A stretch of 64,000 bases of DNA, taken from an uncultured Parabacteroides sp. Its GTDB lineage: Bacteria > Bacteroidota > Bacteroidia > Bacteroidales > Tannerellaceae. The number at the start of each line of letters is the position of its first letter. Position 1 is the stretch's first letter. A program made the position numbers and the translations under genes. Below, in pieces: positions 26,424 through 34,206 of this stretch. Location of the stretch: contig NZ_CANTZW010000004.1 of assembly GCF_947855115.1 (NCBI RefSeq), positions 62,001 through 126,000 of the forward strand, written 5' to 3'. A model generated the notes under the pieces. It was not told where the DNA came from and did no database searches. It was given only the letters and a program-made list of their open reading frames with translations.

Positions 26424-29400
26424 TTATTTAACGATTGCCTTAACAGCCTCTTCGCCTTCAACGGCAACAGCTACGATACCAGCAGGAACATTGATAGTAG
26501 CGTTGTCTGAAGTAATAACTGTCTCTGCGATCACCTTACCTAAGATGTTAGTGATAACTACTGACTTACCGGCTGCGCCTTGAACAGTTACAGTACCGAT
26601 ACCAGTTACTACAGATACACCTTCTACATTGTCGATGTTATCAGTAGATGTTACCATATCATCAGCGGTAGTCTTTTGACCTGCGTTGAATACCAATGCA
26701 CCGTCACCACCAGTCTTAGCAGCATCGAATGAAGAGCTAGCATCTGTCAATACCAAGCAACCATTGTGCATCTTCAACCAAGCAGCACCCGCTTTCGGAG
26801 CGATAGCTTTCGCCAAGTCACCATTTATTGTCTGGTAAGCATTGTCTTTCGCTCCATATACGTTAGACTCGATCAAGAATGAGTTATTCTCACCCTCTTC
26901 ACCATCTACATAAGCTTGAGCAGCCTTATCCGGGTTTACATAACGGAATGACCAAGTTACATTCTTATGCTTGTCACCAGTCAAGATATTGATAAACTTA
27001 GGATAATCTTTCTTATAAACAGCCATGATAGACTCGATACCCTCGTTCTTCAATTGCTCTGCAGTCATAGCTTTGTACTTACCTGTCAAGACGATCAAAG
27101 TATCACCATATTGAACGGCAGGAACGAAACCTACGCGAGTATAGCTACTGTTAGAAACAGCTTTCGTATTGAACAAGTATGGGTTAAGAGCTTCCTTACG
27201 AGCTGCGACAGCCGCTGCGGAATCAGAGAAGTTAACCAAATACTTACCATAGATGAAGGCCGGAGTCTTCACGTGAACAGCGTGTACACATTGATATGGA
27301 TCATCTGTTACTTGACCATCAGCAGTGATATGCTTACCGCTCTCTGTACAAGGAATAATCTTCTCACCCTCGATCAACTCACGATGAGCAGAAACCAAGT
27401 ATTGAGGTTTAACCTTACCTGCGCCGCGAGTTAACCATGCAGTATCAAGACGGAATGCCAATTTACCATCAGCCTTACCTTCGCTCCAGATACCAGCGTA
27501 ATCAACTGAATTGTTCAGCAAGTTACCATTATGCTCATCCATCAAGTATTCATTACGGATAGTTTCCTTGAACATCAAGCTATCAGCAGAGTTATCAACG
27601 TTCTCACCAAGAAGAGCATTGTTGAACTGACGATACAACGGAGTCTCATCCGGAGCGATAGCGAACGCAGAAGTACGAGTCTCGCTTAATACCTGAGCCT
27701 TCAAAGAAGCGGTAGCGTCATAGTCGGATACACCAGCCTTTTCAGCACCAGCAGTAATCAAACCTGTAGCACTAGCCTCAACAATCGCATAGTAGTGAGT
27801 ACCTTCGATATGATTGTTTTCCTTGAAGTATACAGAGTCTGCTTGAGTATTCGGATAATGCTTGCTTAAGATATACTTATCCTCAACAGCTCTAGTATGG
27901 TTACGGAATGTCTTATCACCATCAGTGATGATATACATTGTTCTTACCGGTTGTACCAAACCAGGGATACGACCTGTGATCTTCTTGTCAGGATTACCTG
28001 CAACTTCCTCACTCGGTGCATAACCATAAGCATGTTCTTTATAAGAAGACTTCAAAGTAAATGCTTTCTTGCCCTCTAATACATTCATCGTAGAGTCCTT
28101 AACACCGATAAACTTATCAGATGCATATGGATGCCAGTAGTTGAAAGTATATTTGTTCGTGATCAACTCCTCGTTCGTCAAGTGTTTATAACCAACGTAT
28201 TTGTTTGTATAAATCTCCTTAGCAACAGGAATGAATTCCAAAGAATCGCTTGTAGTAATCAAAGAAGCAGCTGCGCTAGCATACATATAAGAAGCACCCG
28301 GCAACTTATTCAATTGCAAAGAGGCGATATTAAGAGTTGCGAACTCACGGTTAGTTGCCTCAATCGGAGAGATATTGTTCTTATCTGTCAAATTTTTCTT
28401 CAATACAACCCATTGATAAGCCGGCATGTGAGTAGCATCCTGCAAATCCAAAGTTACCCATTCAGTATTTGCACCATTATTATGGATAGGAGATGCCAAA
28501 TACTTACCAGTCTTAGCGTTCCTGATCAAATAAACACCGTCAGCAACAGTTGTCTTATTTGTAGGCATAGCCTTGCAACCTGCGAAACCTAACTCGATCT
28601 TAGTATTCTGATCTTTGTCTACTGTCAAGATACGAACTTTATCCTTAAGCAACTCTTGCAAAGATATGTGCATATCCGTTTTTGTAACAGCGTTAGCGTC
28701 ATTCCAGTATTTAACCTCATTACCAGAAGCATCTTCTTTCAATGTTACACTCTTAACTTGGATCTCCAAGCTATCATTTGAAGGATGATAAGTAAATTTG
28801 AACTTATATTGATCCTTCAATGCCAAGCTATTGATAGAATCTTTCGCTGTAGCATAAGTCTTAGAACCAGTCTTATAAGTATCTTTCAAATTGCTCCAGT
28901 TGTAAGCCAAGAATTTAGCTCCACCCACAGCATTCGTATAAGCTGTATCTACATACAAATAAGAAGAATCTGATCTCAATACATGGAAATAATTAGTAGT
29001 TCCAGAAGCCTCAACCGTGAATTTCTTCTCTACGAACGGATTCACAGCGCCATCACCAATTACGCCCGGAGTGAATTTCAAAGCGATACCAGCTTTCTTG
29101 TCTTGAGTACCGAAAATAGAGTTCAACTCATCAGCACCGGCAATAACGATAGGATTAGCCTCTACCAACTCAAACTCAGTAAAGTTTGCACTAGCGATTT
29201 TAGCGTCAGTAGCCTCAACCTTAATCATTTTAACGTCGCCAGCTCCATCAACCTGTAATCCGATTACAGAGTCAGTAGTAAAATAAGAATAAAGAACTGA
29301 TTTCTCAACACCGTTCTTAAATACAGGAGAGAACTTCCAACCAGAAAGATCACCACCAACCTTTGCATCCTTAACCTCTAATTCAGCGGCTGCTTTTCCG

Positions 29401-29714
29401 GCGATCGTGTTAATGTCAAGACCTAGGAATTTTCCGATTTTGTTCGTGAAGTCATACTTAGGATTCTGTCCTTGGTTCTCCGAGTCTACCTTTACACACC
29501 ACATCGTACCACCCAAATTCGCAGAATTATGAGAAACCATCTTAATTTCATCAACACCTGTGGATGTCTCTGTAATGCTTAAATAACTCGAACCAGCCTT
29601 AAGCTGATAAAGGCCGCTATTCTCGCCTTCTGTCAGTTTAATTCCGGCTGCATTAGCTGACATTGCACTTAAAAGCGCAGCACCAGCCAAAAGAGTAGAA
29701 AACTTTTTGTTCAT
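26424..29714 (-). CDS. S-layer-like secreted giant protein, DUF6383 family, paralogue 2
   Basis: A 1096-residue exported protein starting MNKKFSTLLAG with a signal peptide ending SANA. The long beta-rich body has many Ser/Thr/Asp residues and no catalytic motif that I recognise. The last ~75 residues (VQGAAGK, NILGK, SDNATI, VPAGI, EGEEAVKAIVK) are nearly the same as in paralogues 1 and 3 and resemble a type IX secretion sorting domain. This is the only one of the three with a promoter facing the gene at close range (29820-29850), so it is probably the one expressed in this isolate. The role as a surface-layer protein is inferred from size, abundance-type codon use and known Parabacteroides biology. 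Confidence 0.87.
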   Translation of the reverse strand: MNKKFSTLLAGAALLSAMSANAAGIKLTEGENSGLYQLKAGSSYLSITETSTGVDEIKMVSHNSANLGGTMWCVKVDSENQGQNPKYDFTNKIGKFLGLDINTIAGKAAAELEVKDAKVGGDLSGWKFSPVFKNGVEKSVLYSYFTTDSVIGLQVDGAGDVKMIKVEATDAKIASANFTEFELVEANPIVIAGADELNSIFGTQDKKAGIALKFTPGVIGDGAVNPFVEKKFTVEASGTTNYFHVLRSDSSYLYVDTAYTNAVGGAKFLAYNWSNLKDTYKTGSKTYATAKDSINSLALKDQYKFKFTYHPSNDSLEIQVKSVTLKEDASGNEVKYWNDANAVTKTDMHISLQELLKDKVRILTVDKDQNTKIELGFAGCKAMPTNKTTVADGVYLIRNAKTGKYLASPIHNNGANTEWVTLDLQDATHMPAYQWVVLKKNLTDKNNISPIEATNREFATLNIASLQLNKLPGASYMYASAAASLITTSDSLEFIPVAKEIYTNKYVGYKHLTNEELITNKYTFNYWHPYASDKFIGVKDSTMNVLEGKKAFTLKSSYKEHAYGYAPSEEVAGNPDKKITGRIPGLVQPVRTMYIITDGDKTFRNHTRAVEDKYILSKHYPNTQADSVYFKENNHIEGTHYYAIVEASATGLITAGAEKAGVSDYDATASLKAQVLSETRTSAFAIAPDETPLYRQFNNALLGENVDNSADSLMFKETIRNEYLMDEHNGNLLNNSVDYAGIWSEGKADGKLAFRLDTAWLTRGAGKVKPQYLVSAHRELIEGEKIIPCTESGKHITADGQVTDDPYQCVHAVHVKTPAFIYGKYLVNFSDSAAAVAARKEALNPYLFNTKAVSNSSYTRVGFVPAVQYGDTLIVLTGKYKAMTAEQLKNEGIESIMAVYKKDYPKFINILTGDKHKNVTWSFRYVNPDKAAQAYVDGEEGENNSFLIESNVYGAKDNAYQTINGDLAKAIAPKAGAAWLKMHNGCLVLTDASSSFDAAKTGGDGALVFNAGQKTTADDMVTSTDNIDNVEGVSVVTGIGTVTVQGAAGKSVVITNILGKVIAETVITSDNATINVPAGIVAVAVEGEEAVKAIVK

Positions 29715-29819
29715 AATTAAATAATTTAATATTAATACTAAAGTGTAATAAGCTCTTTAACAACGATCGCTCCCTCTAATAATCCATAACAAATGGCGAT
29801 CGACTTTATTCATCATTTG

Positions 29820-29850
29820 CAAAGGTACGCGTTTCTTTGATTCGCGCAAC
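29820..29850 (-). promoter_or_regulatory. Promoter of paralogue 2 (ON orientation)
   Basis: On the minus strand GTTG (29847-29850), 19 nt, TACCTTTG (29820-29827), 106 bp before the ATG. The surrounding ATCAAAGAAACGCGTACC and the upstream GATAAGAAAG...AAAAAA...GAAGGGTTGC are conserved with the promoter segment at paralogue 1, where it is reversed relative to its gene. Confidence 0.85.
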
Positions 29851-30054
29851 CCTTCTTTATCATTTTTTTCTTATCATATCGGCTTTCTTATCAATCAAAT
29901 AGGCTATTCATTACAAAACCACCGATTACAAAGACAAACCCTTTCCCTCTCACCACAAAACAGATATATCTCCCTACCGATCCCACGAATAAAAAGATAT
30001 TTATATATAATGTACACGTACTTTAATATATAAATATCTTTCCCCGCAAAAACA
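29851..30054. other. Upstream region of paralogue 2
   Basis: It contains the ~100 bp homologous to the paralogue 1 promoter segment and the palindrome AATGTACACGTACTTT (30009-30024). There is no gene; a 60-codon minus-strand ORF that runs into the end of birA looks spurious. Confidence 0.5.
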
Positions 30055-30807
30055 TCACTTACAATAAGAAACTTCTTTAAACGCATAGCGGCGAATACTT
30101 CCGTCTTTCAACGCCAGCAAAAGATGCCCGGTAGGTTCGATGTCGTGGATACGGGCCTCAAATTCTCCTGCCCCATCCCTATAGGCATGATAGCCCTCCT
30201 TTCTATACAACGCGGCTCGATAACGGGCACGAATATCCTCATATTCCTCCCGCAGAAGAGATAAATAATAACGATAGAATATAGAGAGAAAATGATCCAA
30301 AACCTCTTTCCGATCTACTTCCTTACCGATTATCTGGAACAAAGAAACCGGATTCGGGGCATCCCCCCGGAATACCCTTTGATTCAGGTTAATACCGATC
30401 CCTATGATAGAGCAATACAGATTACGTCCGGAAAGGTCATTCTCGATCAACATCCCGCAAATCTTCTTCTCTTCCCGGTAAATATCATTCGGCCATTTCA
30501 CCGAGACATGATCCGTATACAGGTCTAAGGTCTCTTTCACGCTCAAGGCCGCTATTTGAGAAATCAAGAATTGGAGGTTCGCAGGGATACAAGTAGGATA
30601 CAAGACCGTGCTAAACATCAAGTTCTTTCCCGCCTCCGACTCCCACACATTCCCTACCTGCCCGCGTCCGGCAGTCTGGAAATCAGCGACAACAACACTT
30701 CCCTCCGGCAACGCCTCTTTCTCGATCAGCTCTCGCAGCAAACTATTCGTAGAGGTAGTTTCCGCTACACGCAATATACGAGGCGACTCATCCTCAATGC
30801 TCATCAT
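30055..30807 (-). CDS. birA: Biotin-[acetyl-CoA-carboxylase] ligase
   Basis: 250 residues, a class I BirA without the N-terminal repressor domain. It activates biotin with ATP and attaches it to carboxylase carrier lysines. Visible are ETTSTNSLL near the start, the biotinyl-AMP loop GRGQVGNVWESEAGKNLMFS, KWPNDIY and the GIGINLN segment. The small C-terminal beta domain is present. It overlaps the upstream MmcQ-like gene by 14 nt in the yraN-mmcQ-birA operon. Confidence 0.95.
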   Translation of the reverse strand: MMSIEDESPRILRVAETTSTNSLLRELIEKEALPEGSVVVADFQTAGRGQVGNVWESEAGKNLMFSTVLYPTCIPANLQFLISQIAALSVKETLDLYTDHVSVKWPNDIYREEKKICGMLIENDLSGRNLYCSIIGIGINLNQRVFRGDAPNPVSLFQIIGKEVDRKEVLDHFLSIFYRYYLSLLREEYEDIRARYRAALYRKEGYHAYRDGAGEFEARIHDIEPTGHLLLALKDGSIRRYAFKEVSYCK

Positions 30808-31153
30808 TATACTCCTCCCTTATTTTCTTAGGCAACTTAGCGATGACCTCCCGATACGAGTGATAAATCCACCGTTTGATCTCATCATCTTCCATATCTC
30901 TTTCCAGATAAATGCCGTTCCAATACTTCTTGTTAAAATGGAAGGCCGGCTCTACCGCCGCATAGCGATCTCGCAGCTCGTCTACATAATCCGTGCTGCA
31001 TTTCACCGCCACATAAGGTTCTTCCGCATCCAGCGGAAGCAGCAAGAACATCTTGTTTTCAACCTTAAATACAAGGTTCACCTCATCGAACGGAAAACAC
31101 TCGATGGTATTCTTCAAGGAAAGGCAGTATTCACGAACTTCTTCTATATTCAT
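30794..31153 (-). CDS. MmcQ/YjbR-family protein
   Basis: 119 residues, with the family signatures EECFPFDE-like (IECFPFDEVNLVFKV) near residue 18 and the C-terminal YHSYREVIAKLPKK. The fold is a double-wing/CyaY-like DNA-binding-type fold; the molecular role is unknown. It lies between yraN and birA in one operon. Confidence 0.9.
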   Translation of the reverse strand: MNIEEVREYCLSLKNTIECFPFDEVNLVFKVENKMFLLLPLDAEEPYVAVKCSTDYVDELRDRYAAVEPAFHFNKKYWNGIYLERDMEDDEIKRWIYHSYREVIAKLPKKIREEYNDEH

Positions 31154-31180
31154 ATCCTTCGTACTTTATAGGACAAACAC

Positions 31181-31546
31181 TCAATGGCAGGGGGCATAAA
31201 AGGCATCCTCGATATGCTCGACACGGTAGTTGCCTTGCCGCCCGATCAAAATCATGACATCGAAACGAACCGGAAGATCTATATTGAAAAAACGTACATA
31301 AGCATCGGCCGCCGACACGATTCGCCGGATCTTTCCCCGGTCTATCGCCACTTCCGGGTCCACGAGAAAATCCTCCGCTCTCGTCTTCACCTCCACTACG
31401 ACCAACTCGCCTTCCTTCACCGCCACGATATCCAGCTCATAATGATGCCAGTGCCAATTGGAATGAAGGATCTCGTATTCCCGATCCGTAAGATATTTCC
31501 GGGCAATCGCCTCGCCTTCTTTCCCGGTGTCATTTCGCTCTGCCAT
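31181..31546 (-). CDS. UPF0102/YraN-family protein
   Basis: 121 residues with a Holliday-junction-resolvase-like nuclease core: G-E-x-x-A (GKEGEAIARKYL), ELDIVA and VVVEVKTR carry the acidic residues and lysine of the PD-(D/E)XK fold. Nuclease activity is not established for the family. It is the first gene of its operon, behind a good promoter at 31561-31592. Confidence 0.92.
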   Translation of the reverse strand: MAERNDTGKEGEAIARKYLTDREYEILHSNWHWHHYELDIVAVKEGELVVVEVKTRAEDFLVDPEVAIDRGKIRRIVSAADAYVRFFNIDLPVRFDVMILIGRQGNYRVEHIEDAFYAPCH

Positions 31547-31560
31547 AGGTTCGTTTTAGG

Positions 31561-31592
31561 CAAAGATACGAACTATTATTCTTTATTTCAAA
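31561..31592 (-). promoter_or_regulatory. Promoter of yraN-mmcQ-birA
   Basis: On the minus strand TTTG (31589-31592), 20 nt, TATCTTTG (31561-31568), about 15 nt before the yraN ATG. Confidence 0.7.
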
Positions 31593-31608
31593 ACCTTTCC
31601 GTTCTCCG

Positions 31609-31690
31609 CGCCGCAACCCGCCATGCAATACTACCGCAACACCCGTGCAGAGATACCGCAATGTCCGTGCAGCAACGCCGCAAAGCCGTC
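31609..31690 (+). repeat. Short imperfect tandem repeat, ~22-bp period
   Basis: TACCGCAACACCCGTGCAG (31632-31650) and TACCGCAATGTCCGTGCAG (31654-31672) differ at 2 of 19 bases. Partial copies (CCGCAACCCGCCATGCAA; CGCCGCAAAGCCGTCGCGG) flank them. It is GC-rich relative to its surroundings and lies upstream of the RHH gene. Confidence 0.6.
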
Positions 31691-31762
31691 GCGGTGACAT
31701 GTAAAACACATGCTATATTCTTTTGTATACATTCTAAAGAAAAAATAAGTACATTCGCGTTT

Positions 31763-31990
31763 ATGAGGCAGGAACGTAAATATTCAACAGCGCAACCCAA
31801 CCATCCCAGGGTACACAAAGTGACCTTCATGCTGAACGACGAAGAGCATAAGGCGGTGAGGCGTTATCTGTCTAAATACAAGATCGAGAACAAATCCCGT
31901 TGGTACCGGGAGACAATCCTTTCTCATATCCTCAAGACGCTGGAAGAGGATTATCCGACTCTTTTTAACGAAAACGAGATGAGAAGATGA
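31763..31990 (+). CDS. Small ribbon-helix-helix-like protein
   Basis: 75 residues. I start it at the ATG at 31763 (MRQERKYSTAQ); the reading frame is open further upstream, but that part overlaps yraN and the tandem repeats. The HKVTFMLNDEEHKAVRRYL strand-helix and SRWYRETILSHIL helix fit an RHH DNA-binding fold. The stop overlaps the tadA start (ATGA, 31987-31990), so translation is coupled. The target is unknown. Confidence 0.8.
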   Translation: MRQERKYSTAQPNHPRVHKVTFMLNDEEHKAVRRYLSKYKIENKSRWYRETILSHILKTLEEDYPTLFNENEMRR

Positions 31991-32427
31991 ATCCTTTCAA
32001 CGACGAATATTTCATGAGACAAGCCTTGGCAGAGGCTCGTGCGGCAGCCGCGGAGGGAGAGGTTCCCGTAGGTGCCGTCATCGTTTGCGACAACCAGATC
32101 ATCGCGAGGGCCCATAACCAAACCGAACGCCTGAACGACGTAACCGCCCATGCCGAGATGCTGGTGATCACAGCGGCAACCGGAGCTTTAGGAGCGAAAT
32201 ACCTGACAAATTGCAGCCTGTACGTAACCGTAGAACCCTGCGTGATGTGCGCCGGAGCCATCGGATGGGCACAACTAAGTACCATCGTATACGGAGCGTC
32301 CGACGATAAAAGAGGCTTCTCTAGATTCGCCCCGCGAGCTTTCCATCCGAAAGCGGTTATCAAAAAAGGAATCCTGGAAAAAGAATGCGCAGAAGAAATG
32401 CAACGCTTCTTCAAGCAACGGCGCTAA
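31987..32427 (+). CDS. tadA: tRNA-adenosine deaminase TadA
   Basis: 146 residues. The zinc deaminase motifs HAE (H55, E57 in TAHAEMLV) and PCVMC (about 84-88) are intact, as is the GASDDKRGFSRF segment. It converts A34 to inosine in tRNA-Arg(ACG); other nucleoside-deaminase activity is possible. It is coupled to the RHH gene by an ATGA overlap and converges on the DUF4834 gene, 3 nt away. Confidence 0.93.
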   Translation: MNPFNDEYFMRQALAEARAAAAEGEVPVGAVIVCDNQIIARAHNQTERLNDVTAHAEMLVITAATGALGAKYLTNCSLYVTVEPCVMCAGAIGWAQLSTIVYGASDDKRGFSRFAPRAFHPKAVIKKGILEKECAEEMQRFFKQRR

Positions 32428-32430
32428 GCC

Positions 32431-32709
32431 TTATTTAACCTCCTCATAATCCACATATTCCCCTTCATCCTTGGCGAATATCTTCTTACGGTGAACATAA
32501 GAGGTACGATTATCGTCATCGTCTCGGACGGTGGCAGAGGCAGAACGATGTCCGGAAGTATTGCTATTTGTTTGACGATGCCGCTCTCCTTTGGGAGTGC
32601 TGTTTCCGCTACCGAAAAAGAGATTCTTAAAGGTACGCAAGATGGAGAACCCCATCAGAAACACCAACAGGATAAAGAAGAAGAATATTACAAACAAGAA
32701 TTTAAACAT
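32431..32709 (-). CDS. DUF4834-family membrane protein
   Basis: 92 residues. An N-terminal membrane segment (about 3-24) is followed by a polar tail with Ser/Arg and acidic runs ending EGEYVDYEEVK. It is a Bacteroidetes family of unknown function. It is the last gene after psd-pssA (64 nt after pssA). Confidence 0.82.
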   Translation of the reverse strand: MFKFLFVIFFFFILLVFLMGFSILRTFKNLFFGSGNSTPKGERHRQTNSNTSGHRSASATVRDDDDNRTSYVHRKKIFAKDEGEYVDYEEVK

Positions 32710-32773
32710 AATCCGATACTTAAATGGTTCTTTACTATCATACTATCACAAACACAAAGATAAGAATTCTTGT

Positions 32774-33475
32774 TTATCCCTTTTTGTTAAAAATAGACAA
32801 GACTATATACAACAGGATGATACCGGAGATTCCCAAGAACCCCCATAATGCCACGAAAATAAAGGAGCAAACGATCAATATATAGCGAAGCTCATTCCCC
32901 TTCCACGCCAAAGATTTCACTTTCAGCGAAAACATAGGGATCTCGGATACCAGCAAGAAGGAAGTAACGAACGCCAAAACAACCGTCAGCAGCACGAACA
33001 CCCCCTCATTCGCATGGACCACCGGTAAAACCGAATACCCGGCAGAAGCCCAAAACAAAGCGTGCGCCGGAACCGGCAAGCCGATAAACGAGGTAGTCTG
33101 CCGTTCATCGATATTGAACTTGGCCAAACGCAAGCCTGAAAACGTAGGGATCACGAACGCCAGATAAGGGATATACGCGTTCAAGGAGCCAAAAGGTAAG
33201 GCCGTAGCGGCCTCTCCCAGCAACCAATAGACCACCATACCCGGAGCGAAGCCGAAGCTCACCATATCCGACAAGGAATCCAATTCCTTACCCATCGGCG
33301 AGTAAGCTTTCAGCAAACGGGCGGCAAAACCGTCGCAGAAATCGAAGACCGCCGCTATAATAATCCAGATCAGCGCGGATAAAAGATCTCCGTGCAACGC
33401 CATCACGCTGGCAACACAACCGGATATAAGACTCAGACACGTAATCGTATTGGGGATATGTTTTCTTATACTCAT
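32774..33475 (-). CDS. pssA: CDP-diacylglycerol-serine O-phosphatidyltransferase
   Basis: A 233-residue membrane enzyme making phosphatidylserine. The CDP-alcohol phosphotransferase motif is complete: [26 protein letters not shown] (seen in parts; D-G-x2-A-R-x8-G-x3-D-x3-D). Several membrane segments follow. It overlaps the psd stop by 4 nt, placing the two consecutive phosphatidylethanolamine-pathway steps in one operon. Confidence 0.96.
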   Translation of the reverse strand: MSIRKHIPNTITCLSLISGCVASVMALHGDLLSALIWIIIAAVFDFCDGFAARLLKAYSPMGKELDSLSDMVSFGFAPGMVVYWLLGEAATALPFGSLNAYIPYLAFVIPTFSGLRLAKFNIDERQTTSFIGLPVPAHALFWASAGYSVLPVVHANEGVFVLLTVVLAFVTSFLLVSEIPMFSLKVKSLAWKGNELRYILIVCSFIFVALWGFLGISGIILLYIVLSIFNKKG

Positions 33476-34134
33476 TTCAACAAACGGGCTATAGGCGTTT
33501 GATTACCTGTTACTTTTTGATCCATCTCTATCAATACCTCCGTCCCTACCGGCAGATAGACATCCACGCGGGAGCCGAACTTAATAAATCCCATCTGCTC
33601 ATCTACATGGCACTTCTCACCCGGCTTGGCATACGTAACGATACGGCGGGCCATCGCCCCGGCGATCTGACGGGCCAAGACGTCTACCCCGTTTCTTGTC
33701 GTGATCACTACCGCCGAGCGCTCGTTCTCCGTACTGCTCTTTGGCAGGTAGGCCGCCATAAAGCGCCCGTTTTGATGGGATACGTGCTTTACGGTGCCGT
33801 TCACGGGAAACCAATTGGCATGTACGTTGAAGATAGACATAAAGATAGATATCTGTAAGCACTTCTTATGAAGGATCTCGTTCTCCATCACCTCCTCGAT
33901 AGCGACGATCGTACCGTCGGCAGGCGCAATCACCAATCCTTCCGAATCATAAGGGAACCGGCGGAAAGGGCTGCGGAAGAAGTTTAATACCAATAAGAAC
34001 AATACGGTAGAAACAAAAGCGACAGAATAAAACAGTATACCCTTACTTACCGTATGATATAAGGTTATATTCACGATAAATAATATCGTGAACAACGTAA
34101 GCAGTAAACCAGTTCCTTCTTTATGTACTTTCAT
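33472..34134 (-). CDS. psd: Phosphatidylserine decarboxylase (short PSD-A type)
   Basis: 220 residues from the ATG at 34134 ([11 protein letters not shown]), which matches the usual N-terminus better than the ATG at 34173. There are two N-terminal membrane segments, then the catalytic core with [13 protein letters not shown]. The C-terminal [11 protein letters not shown] contains the G-S pair where self-cleavage makes the pyruvoyl group. It makes phosphatidylethanolamine. It is the first gene of psd-pssA-DUF4834. Confidence 0.94.
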   Translation of the reverse strand: MKVHKEGTGLLLTLFTILFIVNITLYHTVSKGILFYSVAFVSTVLFLLVLNFFRSPFRRFPYDSEGLVIAPADGTIVAIEEVMENEILHKKCLQISIFMSIFNVHANWFPVNGTVKHVSHQNGRFMAAYLPKSSTENERSAVVITTRNGVDVLARQIAGAMARRIVTYAKPGEKCHVDEQMGFIKFGSRVDVYLPVGTEVLIEMDQKVTGNQTPIARLLK

Positions 34135-34206
34135 TATTCTCTGACTGTATCGTTTTATACTAAGAATCTGCAAAAATATTCATTTTTACCGAATATCAAA
34201 AATATA

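Noticed and set aside
29904..30086. 60-codon minus-strand ORF upstream of paralogue 2
   Set aside because: It overlaps the end of birA, covers promoter-distal AT-rich sequence and has no recognisable domain.
31184..31762. Upstream extension of the RHH reading frame (268 codons in total)
   Set aside because: The extension lies opposite yraN and over repeats; only the part from the ATG at 31763 resembles a protein.
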